Below are positions 45,728-59,229 of a stretch of 59,229 bases of DNA, in pieces. Location of the stretch: positions 17,654-76,882 of the forward strand of contig JAPOYA010000011.1 in assembly GCA_026706815.1 (NCBI GenBank). Reading direction: 5' to 3'. The position numbers were made by a program, and so were the translations under genes. The notes under the pieces are model-generated. The model searched no databases. It was not told where the DNA came from and saw only the letters and a list, made by a program, of their open reading frames with translations. Numbering within the stretch: the stretch's first letter is position 1; every line of letters begins with the position of its first letter. The stretch comes from Acidimicrobiaceae bacterium (GTDB lineage Bacteria; Actinomycetota; Acidimicrobiia; Acidimicrobiales; Aldehydirespiratoraceae).

Positions 45728-46702
45728 CTAGCCGAGCGCAGCTTGGACTTGGGCGAAGTCGCCTACCAATGATTCGGGTGAAGGCGCGTCGATTGAGATG
45801 CCGTCATCGAAGTCGAAGTACTCGATGACGCTCAGCCAACTGGGTATTGCGGTGCCGGGGTTGTCCTCTGCGCCGAACGCATCGGCGAATCCACCGAATG
45901 TCCCGGCCAGGTCCACGGCCAGCTTGCGCAGCAGCCTGTCGTCGTCGATCCAGACATCGACGGGCAGGCTCCCTCCGAGGGCGCCGCCGAGATCTCCTCC
46001 AAGGGCGTCTTGTCCAGCACCGACGGCCGCCAGGCCGGCGAATGGGACGACGAATCGGATCTGTGTTGTCGGCACTCCCCGCAGTTCTTCGCTGCCGAGG
46101 ACTGTCGCTTCTTCGGCCGCATCGACAAGACCCCGCAAATCCGCGGCCGGGTCGCACTCGGTTGAGACCGTCCCAAGGCTCGCCAGCGGTGATGCGCAGG
46201 CCAGCCCGAATTGCTCCGCATGCGCGGGGCCGACTGTCAACCAGGCTGTTTCGCCACCGAAGTCGGGGAACATCTGCTGTGCGAAAGCACCCGGGTAGCC
46301 CGCGTACGTCTGTCCGTCGACGATTCGAACCGTGAGCGGTGGAGCCGACGGGTCCCCGCCGTCGGCGAACATCGCTTCGACGTCTCCCTCGGCGTCAAGC
46401 TGGAAATCCACTGCCACCGATTCGCCGGAAGCTTCGACCATTTCGCCTTCCAGCCTTGTCTGGCCGCGCGCAGCCCTCCCTGTTGTCGCCTCGACGGCCA
46501 CCGACAGAAGATCCGCCGGGGAGAGGTCCTCAGCAGGTGCTTCTGTCGTGGTCGTCTCGTCGGCGGGCGCGGTGGCTTCGGCGGCCGGTTGCGCCTCGTT
46601 GACCGTGACCGTGTCGTTGCTGCAGCCTGCTGCGAAGAAACACAGAGCCGCAGTCGCCGCTGCGATTTTGAACATGCCGGACGCGCTCGCCGGATTGGAC
46701 AT
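45728..46702 (-). CDS. Putative lipoprotein (LppX/LprG-like size and layout)
   Basis: 324 residues. Signal FKIAAATAALCFFAAGC with lipobox AAGC, then an Ala/Thr/Glu-rich linker (NEAQPAAEATAPADETTTTE). The rest, about 230 residues, has alternating strands (VAVDFQLDAEGDVEAMFADG; LPVDVWIDDDRLLRKLAVDL) in the manner of mycobacterial LppX/LprAFG lipoproteins that bind lipids. That likeness is only in pattern. Lies between rpsJ and the AI-2E gene. AAGGGGA precedes the ATG by 9 nt. Confidence 0.7.
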   Translation of the reverse strand: MSNPASASGMFKIAAATAALCFFAAGCSNDTVTVNEAQPAAEATAPADETTTTEAPAEDLSPADLLSVAVEATTGRAARGQTRLEGEMVEASGESVAVDFQLDAEGDVEAMFADGGDPSAPPLTVRIVDGQTYAGYPGAFAQQMFPDFGGETAWLTVGPAHAEQFGLACASPLASLGTVSTECDPAADLRGLVDAAEEATVLGSEELRGVPTTQIRFVVPFAGLAAVGAGQDALGGDLGGALGGSLPVDVWIDDDRLLRKLAVDLAGTFGGFADAFGAEDNPGTAIPSWLSVIEYFDFDDGISIDAPSPESLVGDFAQVQAALG

Positions 46703-46794
46703 GATTCATTTCCCCTTATGTCGTCGGTTACCTGCATCGACGCCCGCGCGACAAATTAGGTTCCATTCACCACAAGAATCTAGAGCAGATTGTC

Positions 46795-47115
46795 TCAGGC
46801 CTGTTGGATCTTGATTTCGATGTCGACGCCGGCCGGCAGGTCGAGGCGCTGCAGGGAATCGACTGTCTTGGGAGAAGGCTCCAGGATGTCCAACAGGCGC
46901 TTGTGGATGCGCATCTCGAAGTGTTCCCGGGAGTCCTTGTCTTTGAACGGGCCTTTGATGACTGTGAATCGGTGCTTCTCTGTTGGCAACGGGATCGGAC
47001 CCGACAGGTGGGCTTGGGTCCTCTTGACCGTCTCGACGATCTTCTTTGTCGACTGATCGATGATCTCGTGGTCGTAAGCCTTGAGCCGGATGCGGATCTT
47101 CTGTCCCGTCGCCAT
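46795..47115 (-). CDS. rpsJ: 30S ribosomal protein S10 (uS10)
   Basis: 106 residues: [26 protein letters not shown] and [31 protein letters not shown]. 10 nt after tuf, so it reads with the str operon. It is detached from rplC by the lipoprotein and AI-2E genes. Confidence 0.98.
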   Translation of the reverse strand: MATGQKIRIRLKAYDHEIIDQSTKKIVETVKRTQAHLSGPIPLPTEKHRFTVIKGPFKDKDSREHFEMRIHKRLLDILEPSPKTVDSLQRLDLPAGVDIEIKIQQA

Positions 47116-47125
47116 GGTCAGCTCG

Positions 47126-48313
47126 TCACTTGATGATCTTCGTGACCGAACCGGCGCCGACGGTGCGGCCGCCTTCGCGGATGGCGAAGCGAAGACCCTC
47201 GTCCATGGCGATCGGATTGATCAGCTCGACATGCATCGCGGTGTTGTCGCCGGGCATGCACATCTCGGTGCCGTCGGGCAGCGAGATAGTGCCGGTGATG
47301 TCGGTCGTGCGGAAGTAGAACTGCGGTCGATAGTTGGTGAAGAAGGGCTTGTGCCGGCCGCCTTCCTGCTTCGACAGCACGTAGACCTGAGCTTCGAACT
47401 CCGTGTGGGGAGTGATGCTCCCCGGAGCGGCGAGCACCTGGCCGCGCTGGACGCCGTCCTTGTCGACGCCGCGCAGCAGTGCGCCGATGTTGTCGCCCGC
47501 TTGGCCCTGGTCGAGCAGCTTGCGGAACATCTCCACACCGGTGCAGGTCGTCTTGGAGGTCGGGCGGATGCCGACGATCTCAATCTCGTCGCCGGTGTTG
47601 ACGATGCCCTGCTCGACCTTCCCGGTCACCACGGTGCCGCGGCCTGTGATCGAGAAGACGTCCTCGATCGGCATGAGGAAGGGCTTGTCGAGGTCGCGCT
47701 CGGGGGTGGGCACGTAGTCGTCCACCTGGGCCATGAGCTCCAACACGGCCTCGGCCGCCTCGGCGTCGCCCTCGAGAGCCTTGAGAGCGGAGATGTGTAC
47801 CACAGGAGTGTCATCGCCGGGGAAGTCGTATTCGTTGAGGAGCTCGCGCACCTCCATCTCAACGAGCTCGAGCAGCTCCTCGTCGTCGACCATGTCGACC
47901 TTGTTGAGCGCGACCGCGATCTTGGGCACGCCGACCTGACGGGCAAGCAGCACATGCTCGCGGGTCTGGGGCATCGGGCCGTCGGCCGCGGACACGACGA
48001 GGATGGCCCCGTCTACCTGAGCCGCGCCGGTGATCATGTTCTTGATGTAGTCAGCGTGACCGGGCATGTCGACATGGGCGTAGTGACGGTTGTGCGTCTC
48101 GTACTCAACGTGCGACACGTTGATCGTGATGCCGCGCTCGCGCTCCTCCGGAGCGTTGTCGATGTTCTCGAAATCGGTGAAGGCCGAGCCCTCAACGTGA
48201 TCAGAGAGGACTTTGGTGATCGCTGCAGTCAGCGTGGTCTTGCCGTGATCGATGTGGCCCATCGTTCCTACGTTGACGTGCGGCTTGTCCCGCTTGAACG
48301 TCTCCTTGGCCAT
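47126..48313 (-). CDS. tuf: Elongation factor Tu
   Basis: 395 residues. GTP motifs: [25 protein letters not shown]; the domain-2/3 parts with [22 protein letters not shown] and the C-terminal [20 protein letters not shown]. Delivers aminoacyl-tRNA. Single copy in this window. Confidence 0.98.
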   Translation of the reverse strand: MAKETFKRDKPHVNVGTMGHIDHGKTTLTAAITKVLSDHVEGSAFTDFENIDNAPEERERGITINVSHVEYETHNRHYAHVDMPGHADYIKNMITGAAQVDGAILVVSAADGPMPQTREHVLLARQVGVPKIAVALNKVDMVDDEELLELVEMEVRELLNEYDFPGDDTPVVHISALKALEGDAEAAEAVLELMAQVDDYVPTPERDLDKPFLMPIEDVFSITGRGTVVTGKVEQGIVNTGDEIEIVGIRPTSKTTCTGVEMFRKLLDQGQAGDNIGALLRGVDKDGVQRGQVLAAPGSITPHTEFEAQVYVLSKQEGGRHKPFFTNYRPQFYFRTTDITGTISLPDGTEMCMPGDNTAMHVELINPIAMDEGLRFAIREGGRTVGAGSVTKIIK

Positions 48314-48354
48314 AACTGCCTTCCTTGCTTACTGTGGTTGGGGTTGGAACACGA

Positions 48355-50436
48355 TCATGCGCCGCGGACGCGGGCGACGATCTCTTCCTGGACGTTTGCA
48401 GGTGTGGGCTGGTACGAGTCGAACTGCATCGTGTACGTTGCCCGCCCCTGCGTGCGCGAACGCAGATCCGTACTGTATCCGAACATCTCAGATAGCGGCA
48501 CTAGTGCGTTCACGACTTGATTGTTTCCTCGCTGTTCGGTGCCCTGCACGCGACCGCGACGAGAGTTGACGTCACCCACGACGTCGCCGAGATGATTCTC
48601 AGGGGTGACCACCTCTACGGCCATCACGGGCTCGAGAAGCGTCGGCGCAGCACGCGGTGCAACCTCTCGGAACCAGGCATTTCCAGCGATCTTGAAGGCC
48701 ATTTCCGAGGAGTCCACATCGTGGATCTTCCCGTCTGTGAGAGTCACCTTGACGTCGACGGTCGGGAAGCCGGCCAGCACGCCGTTGCTCATGGCCTCTT
48801 TGATGCCTTCGCCCACCGGCTTGATGTACTCCTTGGGAATGGCGCCGCCGGTGATCTGGCTCTCAAACTCGTAGGCACCGCCCGGGTTGGGCTCGAGGGT
48901 GGCTGAGATGACCGCGAATTGGCCGCTGCCGCCGGTCTGCTTCTTGTGTTGATAGGTGTAGTCGAGCACCGGGCGGGCAATGGTCTCCCGGTAGGCCACC
49001 TGCGGCTTGCCGACGCTGGCCGCGACCCTGAACTCGCGCATCATGCGGTCGACGAGCACTTCGAGATGCAGCTCGCCCATGCCGGCGATGATGGTTTGGG
49101 CTGTTTCCTCGTTGGTGCTGACCTGGAAGGTGGGGTCCTCTTCTGCGAGAGCCTGCAAAGCCCTGCTCATCCGCTCTTGGTCGGCCTTCGATTTGGGCTC
49201 GACCGCAACCTCGATCACCGGATCGGGGAAGTCGAGGTTCTCCAGAGTGATCGGATGACCGGGATCGCACAGCGTGTCGCCGGTGCGTGCGTTCTTCAGG
49301 CCGATCGCGGCGGCGATGTCGCCGGTGGCGACGCTGTCCTTGTCGACGCGGTCGTTGGCGTGCATCTCGAGTATGCGACCGACTCGCTCGCGGCTCGAAG
49401 TGCGGGTGTTGAGAACCTGGGTGCCCTTGTCGAATGAGCCGGAATAAACCCTGAAGTAGGTGAGCCGGCCGACATGGGGGTCGGTCATGATCTTGAAGGC
49501 GATGGCCGAGAAGGGCTCATCGTCGCTGGCCTTGCGGCTCGTCTCGCTGCCGGAGCGGTCCTCGCCGACGATCGGTGGAATGTCGAGCGGGGAGGGAAGG
49601 AAGTCGACGACGGCATCGAGCAGCGGCTGCACGCCCTTGTTCTTGAAGGCGGTGCCGTTGAGTATCGGAACAAGCCCGTTCTCGAGGGTGCCTTTGCGGA
49701 TCGCGGCTTTGAGCTCGGCTTCGCTGACCTCTTCGTCTTCTAGGACCTTCATCATGACGTCCTCGTCTTGATCAGCGGCGACTTCGAGAAGCAGCGTGCG
49801 GCACTCCTCGGCCTGATCCGCCAGTTCAGCGGGGATCTCGAGTTCATCCCAGCTTGCGCCGAGGTCTTCGCCGCGCCAGACGAGGGCCTTCATCTTCACC
49901 AGGTCAACGACGCCGGAGTAGTCGCTCTCGCTGCCGATGGGCAGCTGGAGCACCGCGACATTGCTGGTCAAACGGTCTTTGATGGTGTCGAGCACGAAGA
50001 AGAAATCGGCGCCGGTGCGGTCCATCTTGTTGATGAAGCACATTCGGGGGACGCCGTAGCGGTCGGCCTGGCGCCAGACAGTCTCCGTCTGCGGTTCAAC
50101 ACCGGCCACACCGTCGAACACTGCGACAGCACCGTCGAGCACGCGCAGTGAACGCTCGACCTCGACGGTGAAGTCCACGTGCCCGGGCGTGTCGATGATG
50201 TTGATGCGATGGTCGTTCCAAAGACAATGGGTGGCAGCCGAGGTGATTGTGATCCCCCGCTCCTGCTCCTGTTCCATCCAGTCCATCGTCGCCGCGCCGT
50301 CGTGGACCTCTCCGATCTTGTAGGAGCGGCCGGTGTAGTAGAGGATCCGTTCGGTGGTCGTGGTCTTGCCCGCGTCGATGTGGGCCATGATCCCGATGTT
50401 TCGTGTCTTGGCGAGCGGAGTTCGCTTCGTGGCCAT
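48355..50436 (-). CDS. fusA: Elongation factor G
   Basis: 693 residues. GTP motifs [40 protein letters not shown] and [10 protein letters not shown]. Domain IV has [18 protein letters not shown] and domain [20 protein letters not shown]. Catalyses translocation. 40 nt after rpsG. Confidence 0.98.
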   Translation of the reverse strand: MATKRTPLAKTRNIGIMAHIDAGKTTTTERILYYTGRSYKIGEVHDGAATMDWMEQEQERGITITSAATHCLWNDHRINIIDTPGHVDFTVEVERSLRVLDGAVAVFDGVAGVEPQTETVWRQADRYGVPRMCFINKMDRTGADFFFVLDTIKDRLTSNVAVLQLPIGSESDYSGVVDLVKMKALVWRGEDLGASWDELEIPAELADQAEECRTLLLEVAADQDEDVMMKVLEDEEVSEAELKAAIRKGTLENGLVPILNGTAFKNKGVQPLLDAVVDFLPSPLDIPPIVGEDRSGSETSRKASDDEPFSAIAFKIMTDPHVGRLTYFRVYSGSFDKGTQVLNTRTSSRERVGRILEMHANDRVDKDSVATGDIAAAIGLKNARTGDTLCDPGHPITLENLDFPDPVIEVAVEPKSKADQERMSRALQALAEEDPTFQVSTNEETAQTIIAGMGELHLEVLVDRMMREFRVAASVGKPQVAYRETIARPVLDYTYQHKKQTGGSGQFAVISATLEPNPGGAYEFESQITGGAIPKEYIKPVGEGIKEAMSNGVLAGFPTVDVKVTLTDGKIHDVDSSEMAFKIAGNAWFREVAPRAAPTLLEPVMAVEVVTPENHLGDVVGDVNSRRGRVQGTEQRGNNQVVNALVPLSEMFGYSTDLRSRTQGRATYTMQFDSYQPTPANVQEEIVARVRGA

Positions 50437-50476
50437 AGCAGTTCCTCGATGGGTTCGTCAGAGCACTGCCGCTGGA

Positions 50477-50947
50477 TTACCAGCGGTAGTGGGCGAAGGC
50501 CTTGTTGGCCTCCGCCATCTTCTGGACGTCTTCACGTCGTTTGCATGACGCGCCGATCCCGTTGCCGGCGTCGATGATCTCGTTGGCGAGGCGTTCGGCC
50601 ATGGTTCGCTCGCGGCGCCCGCGGGCGTAGCTGACGATCCAGCGGATCGAGAGCGTGGTAGCCCGCCGCGGCCGGACTTCGATCGGCACCTGATAGGTCG
50701 CACCGCCGACACGGCGGCTCTTCACTTCGAGCTGGGGGCGGACGTTGTCGACTGCGCGCTTGAGAGTGGCGACAGGCTCGGCTCCGGTCTTCTGTTCGAC
50801 CGACTCGAGCGCGTCGTAGACGATGCGCTCGGCCAATGTCCGCTTGCCCCGTTGAAGGATCTTGTTGATGAACTGTGTGACCAGCACGGAGTTGTAGATC
50901 GGATCGGGGCGGATCTCCCGGCGCGGCGCGGGACCTTTGCGAGGCAT
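50477..50947 (-). CDS. rpsG: 30S ribosomal protein S7 (uS7)
   Basis: 156 residues from the ATG at 50947 ([20 protein letters not shown]); the longer open frame belongs to rpsL. Conserved [24 protein letters not shown] and [23 protein letters not shown]. One base after rpsL. Confidence 0.97.
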   Translation of the reverse strand: MPRKGPAPRREIRPDPIYNSVLVTQFINKILQRGKRTLAERIVYDALESVEQKTGAEPVATLKRAVDNVRPQLEVKSRRVGGATYQVPIEVRPRRATTLSIRWIVSYARGRRERTMAERLANEIIDAGNGIGASCKRREDVQKMAEANKAFAHYRW

Positions 50948-50948
50948 G

Positions 50949-51320
50949 TCAGCCTTCCTTCTTGGTGCCGTATCGGCTGCGGGCCTGCTTGCGGTCGCGC
51001 ACACCTGAAGTGTCGAGCGTCCCGCGAACGATCTTGTAACGAACACCGGGGAGGTCTTTCACGCGACCGCCGCGGACGAGCACGATCGAGTGCTCTTGAA
51101 GGTTGTGGCCTTCACCGGGGATATAGGCCGTCACCTCCATACCGCTGGTGAGGCGAACGCGGGCCACCTTGCGCAGCGCGGAGTTCGGCTTCTTGGGGGT
51201 GGCGGTATAGACGCGTGTGCACACGCCGCGGCGTTGGGGAGCGCCTTTGAGCGCGGGGGTCGCTTCCTTGCGACGTTTCGATTGGCGACCCTTGCGGACC
51301 AGTTGTTGAATTGTGGGCAC
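50949..51320 (-). CDS. rpsL: 30S ribosomal protein S12 (uS12)
   Basis: 123 residues from GTG with AGGAAA 7 nt upstream. The [19 protein letters not shown] and [27 protein letters not shown] regions keep the lysines whose replacement gives streptomycin resistance, so the wild-type, sensitive forms are present. Head of the str operon. Confidence 0.98.
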   Translation of the reverse strand: MPTIQQLVRKGRQSKRRKEATPALKGAPQRRGVCTRVYTATPKKPNSALRKVARVRLTSGMEVTAYIPGEGHNLQEHSIVLVRGGRVKDLPGVRYKIVRGTLDTSGVRDRKQARSRYGTKKEG

Positions 51321-51403
51321 GAAGATTTCCTGGGAATTGTTGAATTGCAGTTGAATTGCATCGGGCAGCCGGCGGCTGACGGGCTCGCTCAGGCCGACGG
51401 CAA

Positions 51404-51432
51404 AGCATACGAGCGAGACGGGGGAACCTCAA
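51404..51432 (-). promoter_or_regulatory. Promoter of the str operon (rpsL-rpsG-fusA-tuf-rpsJ)
   Basis: TTGAGG (51427-51432), exactly 17 nt, TATGCT (51404-51409), minus strand, 84 nt before the rpsL start. The best sigma-A type promoter match near the ribosomal genes in this window. Confidence 0.6.
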
Positions 51433-51486
51433 CCTGTCCGGCTCCGAGGTTGAGCACTCTTGAGGTTGCCCGCTCTTTTGAGGTTG
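51425..51486. repeat. Repeated GAGGTTG motif upstream of rpsL
   Basis: GAGGTTG occurs at 51446-51452, 51462-51468 and 51480-51486 (spacings 16 and 18 nt), and its inverse CAACCT/AACCTC at 51425-51435 overlaps the -35 box. The inverse copy could pair with the first direct copy in a hairpin. A regulator site is possible. Confidence 0.55.
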
Positions 51487-51503
51487 AGCAATGTGATCGG
51501 CGG

Positions 51504-54500
51504 CTACTGGGTGGCGGCTTCGGCTTCGGCTACGGCTGTCTGCGAAGCAAGCCATGCGGCTAGATCTTCTTGCGGATCGTCGCTGGAGTAGTAGTCCATC
51601 GGCTCGTACTCGGGAGCGTTGGGTGCGATGTTGCGATACTCGCCCATGCCGGTGCCCGCAGGGATGAGCTTCCCGATGATGATGTTCTCCTTCAAGCCGT
51701 GCAGGGAGTCGCTCCTGGACTCGATCGCAGCCTCGGTTAGGACACGAGTTGTCTCCTGGAACGACGCCGCGGAGAGCCACGACTCGGTGGCCAGCGACGC
51801 CTTGGTGATTCCCATCAACTGCGGACGACCCTCCGCGGGCTGCCCGCCCTCTTCGATGACCCGACGGTTCGTGTCGGCGAAGGTCTTCTGGGCCACCTGA
51901 TAGCCGGGCAGGAAATCGGTGTCGCCGGGCTCGTTGATCAGGATCCGCTTGGTCATCTGACGCACGATCAACTCGATGTGCTTGTCGTGAATCGACACAC
52001 CCTGGTCGCGGTAGACCTTCTGAACCTCGGTGACGAGATATTGCTGAGTCTCGCGCACCCCTTTGATCTCAAGGAGCTCCTTGGGGTCGCGCGCTCCCTC
52101 GACAAGTGCATCACCGGCTCGGATCTCTTGGCCGTCCTGGACCTCTAGGCGAGCACCTGAGGGGATGGTGTAGGACTGTTCCTCGCCGTCGTCGGCGACG
52201 ATCACAACCTCACGCCCGCGGCCGTCGTCCTCGCCGGCTCGGACCACCCCGGAGATGCGGGCCAGTGTGGCCTTGCCCTTGGGGGTGCGTGCTTCGAAGA
52301 GCTCGACAACACGCGGCAGACCGCCGGCGATGTCCTGTGCCCCGGCAACACCGCCGGTGTGGAACGTGCGCATGGTGAGCTGAGTTCCTGGCTCGCCGAT
52401 CGACTGCGCGGCGATCACGCCGACTGCCTCGCCGAGTTCGATCAATCCCCCGGTCGCCAGAGACATCCCGTAGGACTTGGCGGAGATCCCGAACGCCGAA
52501 TCGTCGGTCAACGGTGACAATACGCGCACACGGTCGACCGACTCGTCGTCGCGCAGCGCGGCCAGTTCATCGTCGCCGACCATGGTGCCCCGCTCGATCA
52601 CCGAGCCGTCGGACAATTCGACGTCATCGGCGAGGACCCGACCGAAAAGCCTGGTTTCGAGGTGGGAGAGCTTGTCTGGGGTGTCGGGTCGAATATCGTC
52701 GAGCCAAATCCCCCGTATCACACCGGGCCGGTCGAATGGATCTTCGTCGTTGACGATGAGCTCCTGGGCAACATCGACGAGCCGACGCGTGAGATAGCCG
52801 GAGTCGGCAGTGCGCAACGCGGTGTCGACCAGGCCCTTGCGGGCGCCCGGAGTGGCGATGAAATACTCGAGCATCTTCAGGCCTTCGCGGAAGTTGCTCT
52901 TGATGGGGCGGGGGATCATGTCGCCACGGGGGTTGGCCACAAGTCCGCGCATCCCGGCGATCTGACGCACCTGGGTCGTGTTTCCTCGGGCGCCTGACGT
53001 GACCATCATGTTGACCGGGTTGAAATCGTCCGCTTCAAGCTGGTCCTTCATGCGCGATGTCACTTCTGCGGTGGCGCGAGACCAGAGTTCGACCTCCATC
53101 TGTCGACGCTCGCCGTCGGTGATGACGCCGCGGCGGAACTGGCCCTCGATGGTGTCGGCCATCTTCTCATGGCGGTCCAGGATCTTGGCCTTTTCTTTGG
53201 GCGTTGCGACATCGTCGATTGAGATCGTCAGACCCGACTGCATTGCGTAGTTGAAGCAGAGGTCCTTGATGGCGTCGAGGCTCACCGCGACGTCTTGTTT
53301 GGCGTAGCCGCGTGCCAGATCGTCGACGATCTGACCCATTGCCTTCCTGTCGATCTTGGAGTTGATGTAGGGGTACGCGTCGGGCAGGGTCTCGTTGAAG
53401 AAGACTCGGCCCACGGTGGTCGGCTCGTATTCGGCGGGTTTGCCGGGAGCGCTGACCAACAGGTCGGGGACCCGGAACTGGATTGGAGTGTGGATTGCGA
53501 GGTCACCGCGTTCATACGCGGTGTGGACCTCGCGTGCATCGCGGAACACCCGGCCTGCGCCGACGGCATCGTCGACCTGCTCGGTCAGATAGAACGCGCC
53601 GATGATCATGTCCTGGGTGGGCGTCACCAGGGGACGACCGTTCGCCGGGCTCAGAACGTTGTTGGCGCTGAGCATGAGCACTCGCGCTTCAGCCTGAGCT
53701 TCGGCTGACAACGGCAGATGCACCGCCATCTGGTCGCCGTCGAAATCGGCGTTGAAGGCGGTGCAGACCAACGGGTGCAAGCGGATCGCCTTGCCCTCCA
53801 CCAGAACCGGTTCAAAGGCTTGAATTCCTAGGCGGTGCAGGGTTGGAGCGCGATTCAGAAGCACTGGGTGTTCTTGAATGACGTCTTCGAGAACGTCCCA
53901 GACCTGCGGCTTGCGGCGTTCAACCATGCGCTTGGCCGATTTGATGTTCTGCGCCAGCTCCGCATCGACCAGCTTCTTCATGACGAACGGCTTGAAGAGC
54001 TCGAGGGCCATGATCTTGGGCAGCCCGCACTGGTGGAACTTCAGCGTCGGCCCGACGACGATGACCGAACGGCCCGAGTAGTCGACACGCTTGCCCAGCA
54101 GGTTCTGGCGGAACCTGCCCTGCTTCCCCTTGAGCATGTCCGACAGAGACTTCAGGGGGCGATTGCCGGGACCGGTCACGGGGCGTCCACGACGTCCGTT
54201 GTCGAACAACGCGTCGACTGCCTCCTGCAGCATCCGCTTCTCGTTGTTGATGATGATGTCCGGAGCACCGATGTCGAGCAGACGCTTCAGCCGGTTGTTT
54301 CGGTTGATGACCCGTCGGTAGAGGTCATTGAGGTCCGACGTGGCGAAACGGCCGCCGTCGAGCTGAACCATGGGCCGCAACTCCGGCGGGATGATCGGAA
54401 TGGCGTCCAGGATCATGGCTCGGGGGCTGTTGATCCGACGGCCGTGGTCGTCGCGGCGATTGAACGCGGCCAGGATCTTGAGGCGCTTGATGGCCTTCTG

Positions 54501-55406
54501 CTTGCGCTGCGCGGACAGGCCCCGCTGACCTTCGACCGGGTTGATCTGCGCTCTGAGCGTCTCCTCCTCCTCGTCGAAATCGAGCGTCTCGGCGAGATGG
54601 GCTATGGCGCTGGCCCCCATGCCTCCCTCGAAGTAGTTGCCCCAGCGGTCCTGCATCTCGCGCCACAGCATTTCGTCTTCGACGATCTGCCGTGCGAAGA
54701 GGCCTGTGAACTCCTCCCACGCCCGGTCGAGCGTGTCGAGTTCGAGCTCGTACTGCTCGCGTATGTCGGCGAGCTCCCGGTCGGCCTGGCGGCGCAGGGC
54801 TTTCAGCTCGGAGTCCTTGGCGCCGTCTTGTTCCAGCGATTCGAGCTCGCTCTCGAGCTGCTCGTTGCGCCTCTCGAGCTCTTCTTCCATCTCGGAGTCG
54901 ATGGCGTCGCGCTCGGCGACGACTTCGGTCTCGAGTTCGCTCAGGTCGGCGTCGCGCCGCTCCTCATCGACAGACACGACCAGGTTGGCGGCGAAGTAGA
55001 TGACCTTCTCGAGCTGCTTGGCTTTGAGTTCCTCCCGGGGTTGGGTCCCCATGAGCAGGTAGGCCAGCCAGGAGCGGGTGCCGCGGAGGTACCAGATATG
55101 CACCGCGGGAGCGGCGAGCTCGAGGTGCCCCATGCGCTCACGACGGACCTTCGAGCGGGTCACCTCGACGCCGCAGCGCTCACAGATGATGCCTTTGAAG
55201 CGGACGCGCTTGTACTTTCCGCACGAGCACTCCCAGTCCTTGGTCGGGCCGAAGATCTTCTCGCAGAAAAGACCGTCCTTCTCGGGTTTGAGCGTCCGGT
55301 AGTTGATGGTCTCGGGCTTCTTGACCTCACCGTTGGACCAGGTGCGGATGCTGTCTGCGGTTGCGAGTCCGATCTTCAGGTTGGAGAAATCGTTGACGTC
55401 GAGCAT
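51504..55406 (-). CDS. rpoC: DNA-directed RNA polymerase subunit beta'
   Basis: 1300 residues. N-terminal zinc site C-S-C-G and CERCG (about 60-78); the Mg-binding NADFDGD; the bridge helix and trigger loop sequences, with [26 protein letters not shown] late in the chain. The charged coiled-coil insert (about residues 150-240, e.g. [18 protein letters not shown]) is of actinobacterial kind. 31 nt after rpoB. Confidence 0.98.
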   Translation of the reverse strand: MLDVNDFSNLKIGLATADSIRTWSNGEVKKPETINYRTLKPEKDGLFCEKIFGPTKDWECSCGKYKRVRFKGIICERCGVEVTRSKVRRERMGHLELAAPAVHIWYLRGTRSWLAYLLMGTQPREELKAKQLEKVIYFAANLVVSVDEERRDADLSELETEVVAERDAIDSEMEEELERRNEQLESELESLEQDGAKDSELKALRRQADRELADIREQYELELDTLDRAWEEFTGLFARQIVEDEMLWREMQDRWGNYFEGGMGASAIAHLAETLDFDEEEETLRAQINPVEGQRGLSAQRKQKAIKRLKILAAFNRRDDHGRRINSPRAMILDAIPIIPPELRPMVQLDGGRFATSDLNDLYRRVINRNNRLKRLLDIGAPDIIINNEKRMLQEAVDALFDNGRRGRPVTGPGNRPLKSLSDMLKGKQGRFRQNLLGKRVDYSGRSVIVVGPTLKFHQCGLPKIMALELFKPFVMKKLVDAELAQNIKSAKRMVERRKPQVWDVLEDVIQEHPVLLNRAPTLHRLGIQAFEPVLVEGKAIRLHPLVCTAFNADFDGDQMAVHLPLSAEAQAEARVLMLSANNVLSPANGRPLVTPTQDMIIGAFYLTEQVDDAVGAGRVFRDAREVHTAYERGDLAIHTPIQFRVPDLLVSAPGKPAEYEPTTVGRVFFNETLPDAYPYINSKIDRKAMGQIVDDLARGYAKQDVAVSLDAIKDLCFNYAMQSGLTISIDDVATPKEKAKILDRHEKMADTIEGQFRRGVITDGERRQMEVELWSRATAEVTSRMKDQLEADDFNPVNMMVTSGARGNTTQVRQIAGMRGLVANPRGDMIPRPIKSNFREGLKMLEYFIATPGARKGLVDTALRTADSGYLTRRLVDVAQELIVNDEDPFDRPGVIRGIWLDDIRPDTPDKLSHLETRLFGRVLADDVELSDGSVIERGTMVGDDELAALRDDESVDRVRVLSPLTDDSAFGISAKSYGMSLATGGLIELGEAVGVIAAQSIGEPGTQLTMRTFHTGGVAGAQDIAGGLPRVVELFEARTPKGKATLARISGVVRAGEDDGRGREVVIVADDGEEQSYTIPSGARLEVQDGQEIRAGDALVEGARDPKELLEIKGVRETQQYLVTEVQKVYRDQGVSIHDKHIELIVRQMTKRILINEPGDTDFLPGYQVAQKTFADTNRRVIEEGGQPAEGRPQLMGITKASLATESWLSAASFQETTRVLTEAAIESRSDSLHGLKENIIIGKLIPAGTGMGEYRNIAPNAPEYEPMDYYSSDDPQEDLAAWLASQTAVAEAEAATQ

Positions 55407-55437
55407 GACTGTCCTCTCAGCTCTCTAGTTCTGCCGC

Positions 55438-59025
<3,588 letters not shown>

Positions 59026-59229
59026 CAGTGCTCCTGAGTTGCCAGTGAACGAAAACAGAGCGCGGCCACCGGAGCGCGAGAAATCGATGGGAAGTTAGTC
59101 GGAACAGGCACCAAGGGGACCACGCTGTCTCGAAGACTAGTGGGCGGGGAACTCAGCGGCAACTTGGGCAACAAAAAGCTGCGCCTGCCCTTTATGTAGA
59201 CGGCACGCGCCTGGCTGGCCAACCAGCCG
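59026..59229 (-). other. rpoB leader, no gene recognised
   Basis: 204 nt to the window edge. On the minus strand a TACATA hexamer 18 nt after TTGGCC is a poor promoter match; no clear hairpin terminator is seen. rplJ-rplL would be expected beyond the edge. Confidence 0.3.

Overview
The window is high-GC DNA that looks actinobacterial and most likely comes from an uncultured or marine/soil member of the Acidimicrobiia. That class assignment is an inference. It rests on the actinobacterial-type RpoC insertion, the conserved actinobacterial order from rpoB through the ribosomal operons to glmM-glmS, tsaE-tsaB-rimI-tsaD, groES-groEL and guaA, the many GTG starts, and several genes with a -10-like TANNNT box 6 to 7 nt before the start codon, which suggests leaderless mRNAs.

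Left third (1-21.1 kb), accessory and housekeeping genes on both strands: a truncated serine hydrolase, an orphan branched-chain amino acid type binding lipoprotein, an SPFH membrane protein, a YbdK-type carboxylate-amine ligase, a small HTH gene pair with a dyad at its promoter, aspartate kinase (with a probable internal start for a beta subunit), an RsbW-like ATPase, oligoribonuclease, an MBL-fold hydrolase, an acyl-ACP thioesterase, guaA behind a Nudix gene and a 33-codon ORF, a two-gene nucleotidyltransferase module resembling a toxin-antitoxin pair, groES-groEL under a perfect CIRCE operator, the tsaE-tsaB-rimI-tsaD cluster for t6A tRNA modification, a P1/DmpA-type peptidase and two exported proteins.

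Middle (21.1-29.7 kb), all minus strand: nnrDE, acpS, an unusually large GlmS-like protein (1157 aa), glmM, rpsI-rplM and truA. GlmM and the GlmS-like enzyme would carry out adjacent steps towards UDP-GlcNAc.

Right half (29.7-59.2 kb): the alpha, spc, S10, str and rpoBC operons, read right to left. Two points stand out. infA has no ATG, GTG or TTG start and appears to begin with CTG behind a perfect Shine-Dalgarno and its own promoter. The S10 operon is broken: rpsJ sits with tuf, while rplC and the rest are 2.5 kb away behind a lipoprotein gene and an oppositely transcribed AI-2E family transporter. I saw no tRNA, rRNA, CRISPR array, insertion sequence or phage gene.
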